Assembly: GCF_021155775.2 (NCBI RefSeq) | Contig: NC_060234.1 | Coordinates: forward strand, 36,515,026-36,579,025 | Origin: Neodiprion pinetum | Lineage: Eukaryota > Arthropoda > Insecta > Hymenoptera > Diprionidae | DNA length: 64,000 bases | Direction of reading: 5' to 3' | Shown: positions 24,369 to 38,364 of the stretch, piece after piece | How positions within the stretch are numbered: the first letter of the stretch is position 1 | Layout of the letters: every line of letters starts with the position of its first letter | The notes under the pieces: generated by a model | What the model was told of the DNA's origin: nothing | What the model saw: the letters and a program-made list of their open reading frames with translations, nothing else | The model's database searches: none | Program-made: the position numbers and the translations under genes

Positions 24369-27300
24369 TTATCCTACCTTTATTTTCTTATTTATTTAGT
24401 TTTTATGTATTTATTTTTATTTATTTTTTTGCAAACGATTACATCGTTCACCTAATTGCTAACGATATTTTTCCACGCGAAGAATTCAATTACCTGTTCC
24501 AGGTTCAATTATACGAGGGTAAAAGCATTGCTGTTAATTCTCATCCTATTATGCGAAAACTGCGCTATGGTCGATTATTTCACACTTACCGAATACTAAT
24601 TCCTGCTACATGGGAGAAAATTAACCAACCGTTATAATTTACTCTGCCCTATCTCTCTGATCTACCTGCGTCGAATACTATTTCTTCCAATTTCACAACG
24701 ACGGGGTTTGCTCGTCTATAAGTTCCGGGGTGGCAGCGGAACGCTTCGGGCAACGAATATAAGAAACTGAACCTGCGGGAGGAAGCCGACGCAATAAAGC
24801 TAACGATAAGCGACTTATCTCAGGGCTGTAACTAGCCTCGTTACTTTTCTTCAGTCAGCCTTATTCGGCTATACCGTTTGCACATCATTCCCCGAGCGCA
24901 AGTATAATAATATGTATACTTGTATATATGTATACTATGTCTAACGTATATACATAGAAACCCAGGAATACCCGTAAAACAAACGACAAAAGTTGCGGTC
25001 CGTCTAATTAGTGCCGAGTACCAAGTACAGACGACGCCTTTTTTCCTCTTCATCTTTACAGTTATTTTGTATTTGCTTTTGTTTTTATTTTCCAAGGAAA
25101 TGAAAGCTCGCTCTCGTCCTGCTTCGCGATTTTTATACAAACGATGATGAAAGTAATTTGAAAGAGTTCTTTTTTTTTCCTCTTTCTTTCTTTCTTTCTT
25201 TCTCTTTTTCATTCTACTGTCGCTCGAATTGTTGACTTATTGTTAAACGCTGCGGGACGCCTCTCATCCCTTCTAACACAGGGGATGAAGATAACACCCT
25301 GCGTTATCGTCAACAATACTTCCAATCGTTCGAATTTCTTTTTTTTTCTTTTTATTTTATTCTACTTTTCCCCTCATTCCTAGGTATACGCGTCAAACGG
25401 GAAATCTGTATATATGTATAGGCAGTAAAACCAATTTATAAAATTCCATTCAGCTGTCGCCTGTCGGCAGCTATCATCCCGGTGATTTCTTCCCCGCCGC
25501 ACGGGATTTTCTTTCTTTCATTTTATTTGCCATCATTTATATTTCTATCCCTTTTTCTTAAACCTGCATAGAATTACCGTTCATCTTTATTTCCATCGGC
25601 CTCTTTCACACAGCGGTGGCACCGATCCGAGTAATTGGCTGCAATTCGCGGCACGTATTACAAAGCGTATAAAGCATTGTAGGAACAGGCAGACCGAGGA
25701 ATCGGCAATACGAATACGAAAAGTATTGACAAATGATCGACTTACCTGTCTGACCGACTGCTTCCGTCAATGACGTTATTAATCGTGCGGCTTTCATTGC
25801 GTTGAAAAGGATCTCGAATAGAGAATTTGAGGAGATGAAAAGTGCTGCGGTTCGACGGCGAGGCGTGATAGGCACCACTTGTCTTTATTTTTCATTCCAA
25901 CATATCTACGGGAATATGTCGAGGTAATCCAGTACCACTAGCCATGGGGTTATCGGTTGCTATACTTATAATTATATTTATACTTGAATCGTGTTTACTA
26001 CAGTCTATTTCTAGATTAACAACAAGTCAGTGATACGTAATTGCTCGTAATATGAGGTGTAAATGTTATAATCGCCACAAAGATCGGTACAATGTCATAG
26101 AACATGCATTCATGAAATTAGAACCTGCCATGTATATTCATAGCATGGTAAGATAGATCTGATCTGATTTCGGCTTTTTTTTCTTTTCTTTTACCCAGCA
26201 TTCGTTAAGAAATATCGATTATACTCACTTTTCCATGGAGATGGAGAAAAAGACCGAAAAGAAACAAATCAATCGCGCGAAGAGTATATTTCTGTACGGG
26301 GAGAGATTATACAGACTTCGACGTTGGAGAAGACGATTTCCTTTGCAAATGATCGAGATTGATTTTGCCGTGCCGAAAAGAAGGAAGGAAAAAAAAAGAT
26401 ACGAACAACCCGAGGAGTTGGGTAAATTGTAAATCGGTTCCTCTTGAATCGCACTGATTTTGACAATCTGATTTAAACCCGCCCACCACCAATCATTCTT
26501 GGTAAAATAATTTCACATGTAATTCCACGAAGCGGAAATTCTACGGGATCAGGGTGCACGATCTATGCCTGTAAAATATTCGCAATAATCATTGTATAGA
26601 CTCGTCCACGCAGTTTCGCTTACAATCGAGTAAAAAATCCTATGTGGATTAGAAATTTATACTGCATTTGAATTAGAGATGTGAAATCTTTCCACAGGGT
26701 TTTTAAGTGGATATGTAAAATATACTATTCATAACTACACAATATCATATTAGTATTATAACATACAGTATGCAATGAATAAATAACCGTCCAAAAAATT
26801 TGTGAAAATTATATACCTACGATATAAAGGCGCCGAAAGTTTATCAAAATTACACCGGAAGTACCTACAGCTCGTAATGTATAAAACGTGTAAAAAATGA
26901 GAAACAAAAAAAAAAAAAAATTAAATAAAAAACAATTTTCTCCGCTGCAATAAGGCGCACTTAAACTTTTGGAGTCTGCAGCTTGGCTAGTTTATATTGC
27001 GCGCAGTTTAGAACGCTGCAGCATCACTTGATCTTCCTTCTGCCGTTACCCCGGCTGCATAGACTCCTCGGGCAGGAAGTTTCTTTCATCTTCCTCAATA
27101 ATGCATGTAAGGAATTTGCCCACGTTTACGCCGCGCTGTCTTGAGCACTAAACCAGAGCTTATTCATGCGGGCTCAATAGCCGTGGGGGTTGCGCATGTT
27201 GTAACGTACTCTTAATTCTCAGTTGGAATTTCGTTGCAAGATCTGTAAGGAGTTCTTATTCGTCGAAAATGTAAAATTTGTACTTATGTAGAAAAATTAC

Positions 27301-27771
27301 AAGTTCTTTCGGTCAACTTTTTACAGTGAATACTTCGATCCAGTTGCAATCTGATTATTATATCAATATGAAGCTCTGGCACTTGTTGACGGCGGAAGTA
27401 AAATCGACCCAACGTATTCGTTTGAGTAAAAAAAAAAAAAAAAAAAAAAATTATGATTCATCCTCTGCGGGAACTCTTAAAAACACATTTCGTCCACATT
27501 TATAATTCAGGACATACGAAAGGGATGATGATAAATTCTTTTAATATTTTTTGCCTCGTGAAGCAAACATTTTTGCCCGTATCGTTAAATTTTTAGAGTG
27601 CGGTGAAAACAGGATCATAATCAAATTCGTATGAATAATCCAGGAGTGTAAAATATATTCATTGTCAGAGAATCCGAGATCGCTGGACTATTTTTACAGA
27701 TTAAATTATGATCCAATTTTCATACCTCCAACGCTAAAAATATCCAGATATACTCCGGAAAGTCTGCTCCC

Positions 27772-27778
27772 CCCCCCC

Positions 27779-27813
<35 letters not shown>
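27772..27813. repeat. C run followed by A run
   Basis: A C homopolymer, a short CTC and then a long A homopolymer. A further A run lies at 27428-27450. Possibly remnants of retroposition, but no element body is visible. Confidence 0.85.
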
Positions 27814-27816
<3 letters not shown>

Positions 27817-29499
27817 ATAAACTGAATCAAACCCTATTTATCCTTTTGTTCTTTGAATATTTCTAATAATGGATTTCATATTCGGAAACATCAAACTTTT
27901 TTTTTAATTATATATTTTTTGCTGTCCAACAGGAAACGCTGAAAGTTCGAAGGCGGAAGTTCGATACGAAAATGTGATAAAATAGCTCGAAGTGAAAATT
28001 GGAGGATTTCCGTATCATATAGCGCGCATTAATAACACATCCAAATTGTATTTGTATTCCAAAAAACCGAGCGAAGGTTGCTGGATTTGTACATCGAGTG
28101 TCGGGATGGACGAATCTGATTTCATCTTATACCTCCGCGGAGAATGATGAAAGGGGATGGGGAAGAGAAGGAGAGTGGAAAGCTACGAACTACTCGGTTC
28201 GTAAATCAGAGCCAACTTCCGGGTGGCTAGAACGATATCTCTGTACTTCCGGTCAACGGTAGAATTTTCCGCACGTATACCAACGGTCATCTCCGTTTCC
28301 GTACCGCGGAGGCTTTTCCTTTCCTCCTTTTTTCAGCATAGGGGAAAAGCGAAAAATCAAATAAAAGGCTCATCCTTTTAACCAACGACGCGTGGAAAAT
28401 TTAAGGCCTTACGTGCACAAAGTACACGTACATACAATATGTATTGCACTATACGCAATCCCCTCTGGTCCGCAGCGAATGTATTATTTATTTATATTTT
28501 CCAGAGCCGTATATATTATATGTGTATACCTAAAATACGTATACATATACGTACATGCAATTCATACGACGCATCCTTTCTCCTGCGAGATATACGATGC
28601 TCTGCACTGTCGTCTTATACACTTATTGTACGCGCAGTGTAAAAATGTGCGCCGATTAAACCTTTCAATTCCACAGGACTCTGGAATTCGCGCTAGGAAT
28701 TCTAACGGCCTTGTTAACACTCTGTAGATATGCGCCTGGCCGTGTTTGCGTATGTGTGTGTAGACGTATACGCTTTCTGGAAAGCGATTCGTTCCCGAGA
28801 TAACTGCCTCACACCCACCGCGTGTGCACGGAGAAGACTTGATATATATATATAAAGACATACACACACGCGCACACACACTCTTAAATATATATATGTA
28901 TATATAATATACATTATACGGGAAGTCGTCGCCCTGCATTATGTAACGGCGTCGTTGCAGCAGGTATTTATGCGATCCTCGACTTTTCGAACTAGCAACG
29001 TTTGTCCGTTCGCGGATTCTGGATGTTACACGCCTGTACCTATAATGCGTATTTCTAGGTATATATACACCTGTGAACACCGATATACATACACAGTACA
29101 CCGAGGAAAGAGGTTGGTTAATAGCTAACGAAAGTATATTTGGATATGGCGAAAGAAATGTTTCGTTGTTGTTGTGAAATTTTAGTTGAGCCGAATAATG
29201 ATCGATAAAAATGTGTCGGTAGTTGACAAATCGTATCCAGCTCAATGAAAATTTGATAATAATAACGAAACATTTATTTCGTCATATACAAATATACGTT
29301 TGTTAACAGTAAATAAACTTTTTTTTCTTGGTGTAAATCCAATAACACATGTATACACTGTGTATGTATGTTTAGGAAAAATAAGAGAAACAATGTCAAA
29401 GGCATCGAGAAAATTGAGGGTGACTGACGTCTGACGCAGAGGAATTTTCTCCTGCCACTCTTTCAAAAGGTGTATACATGTGTGTGTGTGTGTATATAC

Positions 29500-29541
29500 A
29501 TACATACATACATACATACATACATACATACATACATACAC
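29500..29541. repeat. (CATA)n microsatellite
   Basis: About ten CATA units flanked by TG/CA dinucleotide runs. The same unit occurs at 44320-44335 and 46261-46283. Confidence 0.9.
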
Positions 29542-31256
29542 ACACCTGAAGGAGTGATTTTCTCGATGCAAAGCCTTCGACATTGTTTCCTTTATTTTAG
29601 CTCTCTGTCTCGATTGCGTATACCTCTCCGATCATTTTAACCTGCGATCTTTTTGCTGCAGGATCAATATTTCTGAAATATGTATTGTTTGTTTAGAACC
29701 CATAAAGGACAAGCAATTTGAACGCTGTGAGTAATTTTCTATAAGCAAATTTCTACTATAAACATTCGTTGCGCATTAGGCTTCATCGTGTAAAATACTG
29801 ACATTCTTTGACAAAAAACACCTTTGCTACCATAGACTTAAAATTTGTGGAAATAATTTTGAAACTAGAGTCGTCTAAATCGTTTAAACAATCGTCCGAA
29901 TTGGCTGAATTTTTATCTGTTAGAATTTTCGACTTGTCTTATGTTTTTCCATAATTACGTGGCCCAGAAATTACGACGCCGAGCATCACGTCAACTACAC
30001 GCCTAGCGCCTGTTCAATTCGAAGGGTAGTCTTTTTACTGCGTCTTTGTATCGCGGGCTGGGACCATACAGCTTTCTCCCATTTTATACCTGCAGCTTTG
30101 GCACTTTGTAACTAGCTTAGCACAGAAACCTATTTACTCTTTTACCTTTACGACAAGATTGTTGTCTGCGCTTTAACTGCACGCAGGGTTCTCTAAGTGT
30201 TCCGTCCAACAGCTAGAACGCAAAAAGAGAAATTCGTCCTTGCCTTCGTATTGGGAGCCCTTTTCTACCAGTGTTTTGCACCGTGTCGAAGAGACTGAGA
30301 TTGCCAAAGCTCTTCGTTGCTTCGAATTTCAGGCCTTTATCCTTCTTCAGATGGTCCAGTCACTGCGTCGATCTCAGTGTCTTCGATGCCTGTTGAAGAA
30401 AGATTAGTTACGGGCAAAGGGAGGACCGGAATAGAGTTAGGAAACAGGAAGAGGATTAGGGACAGGTCAGCTGGCGGAGCCAGGTATTATCTTCCTGTTA
30501 TTCTGTATACTCTTTCGTATTTTCGGCTAACAGATCAGTCACCTGTGCTAAAAATTGATCGAGAAAGCAGCGCGGCAACTCGTTGAAAAAAAATTTCATG
30601 CATATTACAATCAAAGATATTTCATTTTAAGCGATTCATCTTGAATTGGTTTACATTTGGAATCGCGTTGTATTACATACCTTACCCGTACCGCACGGAA
30701 GTTCGAGGCGAAGCGGGTTATACAAAAACGAATTCGTGTATAATTCACAAATACGGTTCTAACTCGCCTTTGAATAGGGATTATTACAAGAGTCTGTAAC
30801 GTTTTTACATTTCCTTCCTGTTACTAATCCCGCTTCCGTTTGTCACATGTATTTTGTAACAATAGGTAGAAGGTAAGATTAAGATTTTGAATTCTCAATA
30901 TTATTTGGAAAAACTTAGGAGTACAAGAAGAATAAAATCTTGATATTGGAGAGAGAAAAAAAAAGGACAAGGATAAAAAAAAAAGCAACGACTTTCACTC
31001 TGTAAATTACCCGAGAGCAGCCGATTTCGAAAAGCCGTACTTGCAAAGGTGTACGGTATCAACTTGTTTAAGGGTATTATACTCGTTATTCTCGAGGAAG
31101 CGAGGATCTGCACCCTCATGCGTATGGTACTTATTTATACAGACTACGTAGGCACGAACACACGCACACGGTATAGATCTCGTGGATATATTTAGCATTC
31201 GCCGAAAGCCGGTGTTACAAAGTGTTCCTCCCACTTCCATTTTCTCCAACCCTGCC

Positions 31257-31282
31257 GCAGCCGCCGCCGCCGCCGCCGCCGT
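31257..31282. repeat. (GCC)n array
   Basis: About eight GCC units in a moderately GC-rich patch, followed by GTCGTC. No start codon or splice site ties it to a coding exon. Confidence 0.85.
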
Positions 31283-31497
31283 CGTCTTTCCGATATTAAC
31301 CGACTGAGCCAGCGAACTTTTGACGGTATTTCTGCATAATGAATTTCATCAATGTGAAGCTAAGTTGACGCGGAGTATTCTAGTGCTGTTAAAGTTAACG
31401 TGTATACGTATATACCTGTGTTTTATATATATATTATATATATACATATATATATATTTATTCGTAAGGAAGCAGAGTCGCTCGGTCCTGGGCTCCT

Positions 31498-31546
31498 AAT
31501 TAATTAGCCTGCGCTTCGTTTCATCAATTAATTACTCTTTATTAAC
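31498..31546. promoter_or_regulatory. TAATTA-site cluster
   Basis: CTAATTAATTAG, CAATTAATTAC and TTATTAAC occur within 49 bases, a denser set of homeodomain cores than in the flanks. A possible enhancer element, but the inference rests on short motifs only. Confidence 0.2.
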
Positions 31547-34043
31547 CCCCTCCCCCTCGTCACTCCGACTGTAACTCGGCTGCTTCTTCTCACCTATAAC
31601 ACTATGCAGCATAGCACCTTGGAACGGTTAGGCTAGGCAATGCTGTAGGCATGAAACACACGTAATCCCCGAAAATGCAGAATTAACCCTAATTGGTCAC
31701 TCTGGCTGTATTTCACTCGAAAGAAATTTTCAAACCCCTCGTAGAGTCCTCGAGTTGTGAAAATGAACCACTTGGCGTCATTCTTCGTGCGAAACGGTTT
31801 CCTTTCGACATTTTTGGCGTTTTCTCCAACTTTGCTGTTTTTTTTTTTCCACAATATTTAAACAATCAATTTTGGACAGGAAAACTGAGAGAGCTTTTTC
31901 TGCAATCCTTGAACAATATCTGGATATATTTCGAAGATTCTTAGAACTCATTTTTGAAGCGAAATATCACTTCTCGGATGAATTTCACCAATTATGGTTA
32001 AGAATGAGTCTGAGAGGAGGTGATTTTGCACGAGCTATGATGTCGGGGATCATAGAAAGAACGTAGCAGACGATCGGTTAGATATCAGAGAGGAAAGTGC
32101 CATTTTCTACGGCGATACGCCCGTAATACAGGTATCGTTGTATCGGTCTTAACGAAGGCACGCTTTTAACCTCTTACGAAGCTTGATCGTTTTAACCCTC
32201 GTTACGATGTCCCAGCCATCCCCATTCCCATCCCCAATTCCCATTCCTATCCGCGGTTCACCCGCGTAATGGTTCTGCGATTCTCGACTCCCGCGAAACG
32301 ACTGACTATTCTCGGCTCATATTACCTACACGCATGTGTGCACGTATTTATATACATATACTCGACTGTACGCTGTGCACCCTCCGCAGCTCGATGATGT
32401 GATATTCCACCTTTCCATACCTGTCTTATCTTTTAGGGGTGCACTTTCACGATTAATGTATACATTATGGACGCCCTCCCCATAGCCGGGGATATTATAC
32501 ACCGATTTGAGGGATGCTCAACGTTTCGTACCTCTACGTGATGTCGTGTAATATACCTGTCACTTCCTCCGGGAATAAAATCAAACTACACAGAATCTTG
32601 GTGACAAGTGATTTCGAACCAAATAATACCGTATTAACGAAACAAATCAGAAAGCGTACTCCTTGCGTGTAATATTATATTAGTTTAAAGGAGGAGAAAT
32701 TTTCACCCGAAACTTTGTCCAGAAATAACGATATTACGAAAATTTGTACGTAAGTGAGAAATGTCAGTTCTTGCACACGAGTTTGTGCAGTAAATTTTGT
32801 TGCCGCATTGCGCGATTCCGTTTTTCCTTGGTTTTTCTTCTCCCACGAGTTCACTGCTTTCTACGCGACTTTGAGAACGATATTTTTTTGTTTAAACCGG
32901 AAACGCGGTGAGGAACGAGATCTCTCGACTAATACCTACTTTTTTTCAATCTTGGAAGAGCGTTATACGCGACGGTAAAACGTTTGTTGTTTGAACCGGG
33001 ATGGCGAAGAATTCGTTCTCGTAAACCCCGGAACCTTCATAACTCACGATTAGGACATTAAAATGATGTATACTTGCGGTATAACGTTGGATTTAAACTC
33101 TACTTTCCCGCTTCTACACAAATCCTCGTACCTACGCGCATAGTTGCGTTACAAAGGAATATCCGAATACATAAATTAACGGAATTGAAATCGGACCGCA
33201 GCAATACTATACCTTAGTTCCGGAATTGAATTTAAGAAAAAACTGCGCCCCGTTTTGCGGCTCCAATACACGGGTGTATCTACACTTTTTGAAAGATTTT
33301 ATGGCGTTGCTGGTGTGTATATATGTTACATATACACGTACCTAACGTGTATATATAGGTGAAAAATTTATCCGCATCGTTGTACTCCTCGCGTATATCT
33401 GTGTGTAGAAAATTACTGCCGTTGAGGAGGGGGAGATAATCACGGGCTGCAATTATCTTTGAACATTCTGTATATAATTTGCGTGCGTTAATTAAAACTG
33501 CCGACGCCCCCGCTGCCGTCGCCGTTGGCCGCTGACTTTTAGTCGAGACACTTCGCAGGCTGGAGGAGCCAGACGAGAAGAAATATCGATATCGGGAACG
33601 GGGACGGGGACAGGCGCTGAAACACGGAGAGAAAAGGGAGAGGGTGGAAAAAGGGAAGAGAGGAAGGATCAGTTTTCCAATAGAAGGGAAGACAGAGGGT
33701 GGGATTGCGTGGCGGAGGGGTTGAGCTCGGCAGGTTTCGGCCGGGCTGGGTCTCGGCCCTTAGCTTTAAGGGATGAGCCGGCGAAGGGACTCGAATAAAG
33801 GAAAAGTCGATAATTATTTTCGGATTGGTCCAGACACTTCGGTTAACCAACCAGGTATAATCTCGAGCCGGGTGGATAAAAGGAACCCGGAAAAACGAAC
33901 CCCTCGTCCCTCCACCCTCCTACTGTCTTCGGCATCAATTACTAAGCCGCCTCTCGCACAGTTACTCCTGTTCTATAAGGCATACCGTATACCTGTACGC
34001 GAAACAATGCGCGAACTTTGATTATGCCCATGCATTGATCGAG

Positions 34044-34044
<1 letters not shown>

Positions 34045-34098
<54 letters not shown>
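34045..34098. repeat. (CT)n microsatellite
   Basis: About 27 CT units, the longest pure dinucleotide run in the window. GAGA-binding factors recognise this class of repeat in insects; function here is unknown. Confidence 0.9.
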
Positions 34099-34104
<6 letters not shown>

Positions 34105-35734
34105 GTTTTTGTCTTTTCTTACATTTGATTCATGCTTTTTCTACACGCATGTAAGTATTATGCATTGAGAGTGGAAAAAATGTTCAATTTGTAAATTCAA
34201 GGATGAAAAAGACGACTGGACGTCGGGAAATAAGGGAAAAGTTAAGTATCAACGGATGAGCAAATTTAGTGTTCAAACATCCGATTTGCGGCGAACAATT
34301 TTAGAGATGGAAATTATTACCAACAATCTGCATCCGTTGAGGAATTTCTGTGTACGGATAACGAGGTTCCACGAGTATAAGAAAAAGGAGGCAGAGTATA
34401 AGTTAAGGGGTTGAAAAATAGCTGACGCGATTTTTTTATTTTGATGGTTGAAATACGCAATCAATCTGACTTTTTTTTTTATTTCAAATCAAAGCACTCA
34501 CGAAGAATAGAAAATGGGTTTTTAAACATTTTTTTTTTTCTTGTCTTCTCATATTATTTTATGAGGTTGAAAATGACTTCGAAAAAAAGGACTCCTCACG
34601 ATGGACACGATGGTGGTCGTAAATATTATCTGAAACAAAGTTTGTAAAATGATTGTTAATCAGTGCGAAAGCCGCTATCTTGGTATACAGTTTTTTCTTT
34701 TCTTCAAATTCAAAATTGACCTAATGGCGGTGGTTTGGGAATAAAGTATCGAATTTATCATAGTTTTTCGACAGTTTTGCGTTGAGAAAAACATGAAAAT
34801 TTCCAAGAAAATAAAGCTTCCATAGCAAGATAAAGAATGGGGTGAAAAATGTTGCGTCTAAATTTGAGACAGATAGCTTCGAAACTCTTCCTTCGAGAGT
34901 GTCCACCCTGTTGAAAAACCACGTTTCGAGAAAACCGTTTGAAAAATGTATATAAAAAATAAAAGTAAACGTTTAAAAGTTTATTTTCTGTTCTTCGTAA
35001 GTGCTTTGGTTTGACATGAAAAAAAAACAGATCGATTAGCGTATTTTAACCATTAAAATAACAAACCGCGAAAGTCAGACCCGTTACACCAAGATGATCC
35101 TTTAACATAGCGGAATTATAGTTATCAGATATAGAGTTTGCGTCATCGTTGAAACGGTCTTCTTTTCTACGTAATATCGATTAAGTACTTACATGCTTTT
35201 ATTCGTTGCAATTCCCGCGACGGAATTTATCCCGTATAGAGACGTACGTACGTACATGTTGTACGGAATGACACGAAGGAACGCTTCCGTCGTGAAGAAA
35301 ATTAACATCAGTCTCCTCTATCTTCGCCTCGCCCCCGAAGCCTGTTCGGTGCAGGGGATTCGTGAATGGCGGTAAAAAGCTCCCCGTAGTTCCGCGGTGG
35401 AATTGTAATACCGAAGAGAGTGAAAATCAATAAGAACGCGGCGCGTAGAGGTAGCCACGCGCGAATTTTATGCCCACCTACTTCTTCCTTCCGAGGGATT
35501 TTTCGCCCTGCAGGGCGAGAGAAAGGCCCGTTTGACGGTCGAACGGTCGCCGCCTCGCCGGAACGTGATTACACCTCGTTACGGTCTCGTCGCCTTTTTT
35601 TCCTCTCGGGAAAGGACGAGGAGAGAAGCCGGGATTCGCCGGCCATTGATCGTCCCAGGGTGCTAATATTAGCTCGGAACCGCGTGACCGTGCATCCAGA
35701 AATTTTGTCGCTTTCGGATCGGCGAATACCGCCT

Positions 35735-35742
35735 ATGCAAAT
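35735..35742 (+). promoter_or_regulatory. octamer motif ATGCAAAT
   Basis: A perfect POU-domain octamer lies in a GC-richer segment (35.2-36.0 kb). Single occurrence, chance not excluded. Confidence 0.15.
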
Positions 35743-37147
35743 CAATACGTCAGTCCGTGCAACGCACGCGTCCGTCTCATCTCGACGCCGCCGGCAAGAC
35801 GCGAAAGCTCTGTCGAGTCTAGCCCCTTAAATCAGCCGGCTTACGATTATCCCCCCAACGCGTGAGCGACCTGCTGCAGGCAATTAAATTCGAACGAAAG
35901 GAGCCCGGATGAAAATTACACGAAAATTACCAAAATCACTGCCGGATTAACCCCCCGAGCTTTTCATTCATACGCCAGACGAGGTTCGTTACCGTACCAC
36001 AGTCGTAAACAACTCCGCGAATTCGGCTCTGCGGAGATTCCATGCATTCGGTTATTCCTAATACGATAATAGCGTGTTCCGAAAGTCCCGGTAATATTGT
36101 GCTTGAATTTCATCGCTTCTTGAAAGGTATCCGGATATTTTACCCGTGCTTGAAAGACAAAGCTGTAGCTACGAGCTCTGTAATAATTTGTTCATTTTGA
36201 ATTTATTTCCACGTCATTGTAACCTACGATTCTATACGCGTACGCTGAGAGGAAAATTTTTCTTGCTTTTCCTCGTTTGGCTCGTTTCATAAGTAATTTG
36301 GTTCTAAAGGTCCACGGGAATCCAATCTTGGCAGGTCTGTATTAAGTCGAAGAAGCTCGCATGAATCGTCAATTTTATTCGTCCGCTGATTGGTCAGGTG
36401 TCAATTTTTAAGCTCCCCCGTTGATCTCCGATTGCAATTAGGTTCTCGATATCTGCAGTTGTGCTCTATTTCACTTTCTGAAGGTCACGTATCAATTTGA
36501 AAACTGACAATTTAACCGTGCATTGTTAATATCGTCTCCCGAGATACGACAGGACCGACAGTTTGATTGAGTTAGCTCAACGTGAACCTGAACACTTCGG
36601 ATGTCATCCGTTTTGATGACTGACTTGGATAGAGATAATATCAACTAACCTTACCGACTTGAACGTATTCGCTTGCGGGTTCTAGGCCAACTTGTCAACT
36701 TGAGTGACTCGGAGCTCCGACTGTGTTCGAACTTTGGCATCCACCTGTCGAACGATCCTTGTACCCTGCACCGGGGCTTTGAAGCCGAAGAACGTTTTCC
36801 CCCCGTCTTTTCTACCTCCCGCATCTTTACCGGACCCCACCACCGCAGGCTCTTCATCCTTTTCCCCATTCTCCTCCGTTGTGCAACAGCATCCCGCATC
36901 CCCCTTATAGTTCTTTTCCCAGATCCGATCATCCTCTCTGCATGTATTATATCGTCAAGTTTTTGTACTCTCAATTTCCTTGCGGATAATGCTCTGTTAC
37001 GTATTGTAGGTATGTATACCGCGGTCTTCTCTCCCTGAGAGATTTTTCTTCATAGCGAATCGCTCGCTTCGCTGCGCCTTGATACACTCTGGTATAAGGC
37101 CAATGTCATTCGGTGAATGAACTTGCACAAGTATCGCAGCTGTGTGT

Positions 37148-37502
37148 GTACCGTGAGTTTTTCTAACGGTGAAACGATGCGTCCGCCTGAAGCGGGCAAC
37201 CGGAGTTACGTCTCAAGTTCAGGTTGAGCACCGTATCGCGCCACGGCCGTTCCGAACGTCAAATTGAATTTCACGACAGTCCTAACATGGTTTACCTCGT
37301 TATTATCGCCTTAGTTGATTGTCCGAATTCGATTTTTCATCATTTGCCAGAATTCTTAATATTCGGGTTATTTCGACCGATAATCTTTGACGTTCGGAAC
37401 GGCTGTGGCGGGATACGGTGAATCGTCCTGAACACGAGTTGTAACTCCGGTTGCCTGAATCAGGCGCACGGATCATATTGCTGTTAGAAAAACTCACGGT
37501 AC
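37148..37502. mobile_element. foldback element, ~118-bp inverted arms
   Basis: Left end GTACCGTGAGTTTTTCTAAC is matched exactly, inverted, by the right end. Further inward the arms share CAACCGGAGTTAC, ACCGTATC and CCGTTCCGAACGTCAAA in inverted orientation, so each arm is about 115-118 bases and the loop about 120. Like the element at 5945-6537, both ends are adjacent to TA (37149-37150 and 37500-37501), consistent with TA target-site insertion, although palindromic ends make the boundary uncertain. There is no coding frame. Some arm positions carry small insertions, so it is not brand new. A transcribed long hairpin is the alternative reading. Confidence 0.7.
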
Positions 37503-38091
37503 AAATAACGGGCGTACGGTGATATTTGACGAATATAACAATCCCAATGTTGCGAGATTATCTTTTTACATAGAAAATGTTGAATAATTTTAATCTGTGA
37601 TTAAAAAACTTTCTTAGACGTATGAAAAGCACGTCGAAATCCGAAGAGTGAAAATTCGAATGAATGATGGAAATTCGATGCAACGTATGAAATGGTCCGC
37701 GTATATTTGAACAAAGCGTGATATCTGGCTGGGTGATATTGCGTCGGGGTGGAATATGCACCACGTGTTGCAGAGAGACGTCGCGACGTCATTGGAGCAG
37801 GTATCCGGGTTACGACTCGGTGATCCGTTATGCACCGCAGGCTGAACCGTCGACGGTATGAGATAGGCGTCACCTCCTGTACCTACTTAATTGTGCGGGT
37901 TCGGATGCCACGCATATTTTACCATAATCCGATTTACTCCCGGGCCGATGGGTATAACCGGAGTTGCCAAGACGCCACAGCCACCGACGCCGACGCCCCC
38001 GCCAGGCGCCTCGGCGTCAACTTTGATCGAATTAATACTTTAGTGGAGCGGACGACCGTAAAGTTTCTCCGCCCAAGGATGCCAGGGCGAC

Positions 38092-38118
38092 ATCCCCGAT
38101 CCCCGATCCCCGATCCCG
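38092..38118. repeat. (GATCCCC)n short tandem repeat
   Basis: Three and a half copies of a 7-base unit ending in GATCCCGGGG. It lies about 190 bases left of the mariner element and is not obviously part of it. Confidence 0.8.
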
Positions 38119-38310
38119 GGGACCCTGAATCTCTCCTGGAAAATCCGGAACCCCAGAAGCCCTTGTCGCGCTTTCATATAAAGTCAAGAATGAAACTGGC
38201 GACGTACATTGGTTGTCCAACTTTCCTGTACCTTCTTTTCCTTTTTCTCCTTCTTCGTCTTCTTCTTTTTTTTTCGCATCCTCAAATCGTCTTTCACGTA
38301 TTCCATTGTA

Positions 38311-38340
38311 CGAGGTGTGTTCAAAAAGTAAGGTGACTTT
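38311..38340 (+). repeat. mariner left terminal inverted repeat
   Basis: Thirty bases, a perfect inverted match to 39229-39258. The terminal bases bind transposase in this family. Confidence 0.95.
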
Positions 38341-38364
38341 ATATTTTTATGAAAAACTATTTAT

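Larger units (their letters stand above)
18212..37147. other. long non-coding stretch (intron or intergenic)
   Basis: About 19 kb without a gene I can support. It has many simple repeats (listed below), scattered TAATTA sites (19473, 31498-31546), GC-rich patches at 19.1-19.5, 20.0-20.4 and 35.2-36.0 kb, and AT-rich stretches at 26.5-28 and 34-35 kb. The longest open frame (28562-29245, minus, 227 codons) crosses TA/CA repeats, lacks any motif and overlaps other frames, so I do not call it. At 20157 a plus-strand CAAG-ATGGCGTC is one base off a TISU element but its frame closes after 17 codons. Confidence 0.5.

Noticed and set aside
28562..29245. 227-codon minus-strand open frame
   Set aside because: It crosses TA/CA microsatellites and yields YIYIYI-type peptide, has no motif, and overlaps frames on other strands. 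Chance opening is more likely.
37830..38336. 168-codon plus-strand frame before the mariner
   Set aside because: It runs through the GATCCCC repeat and a T/C-rich tract and into the mariner end. No motif and no conservation evidence.
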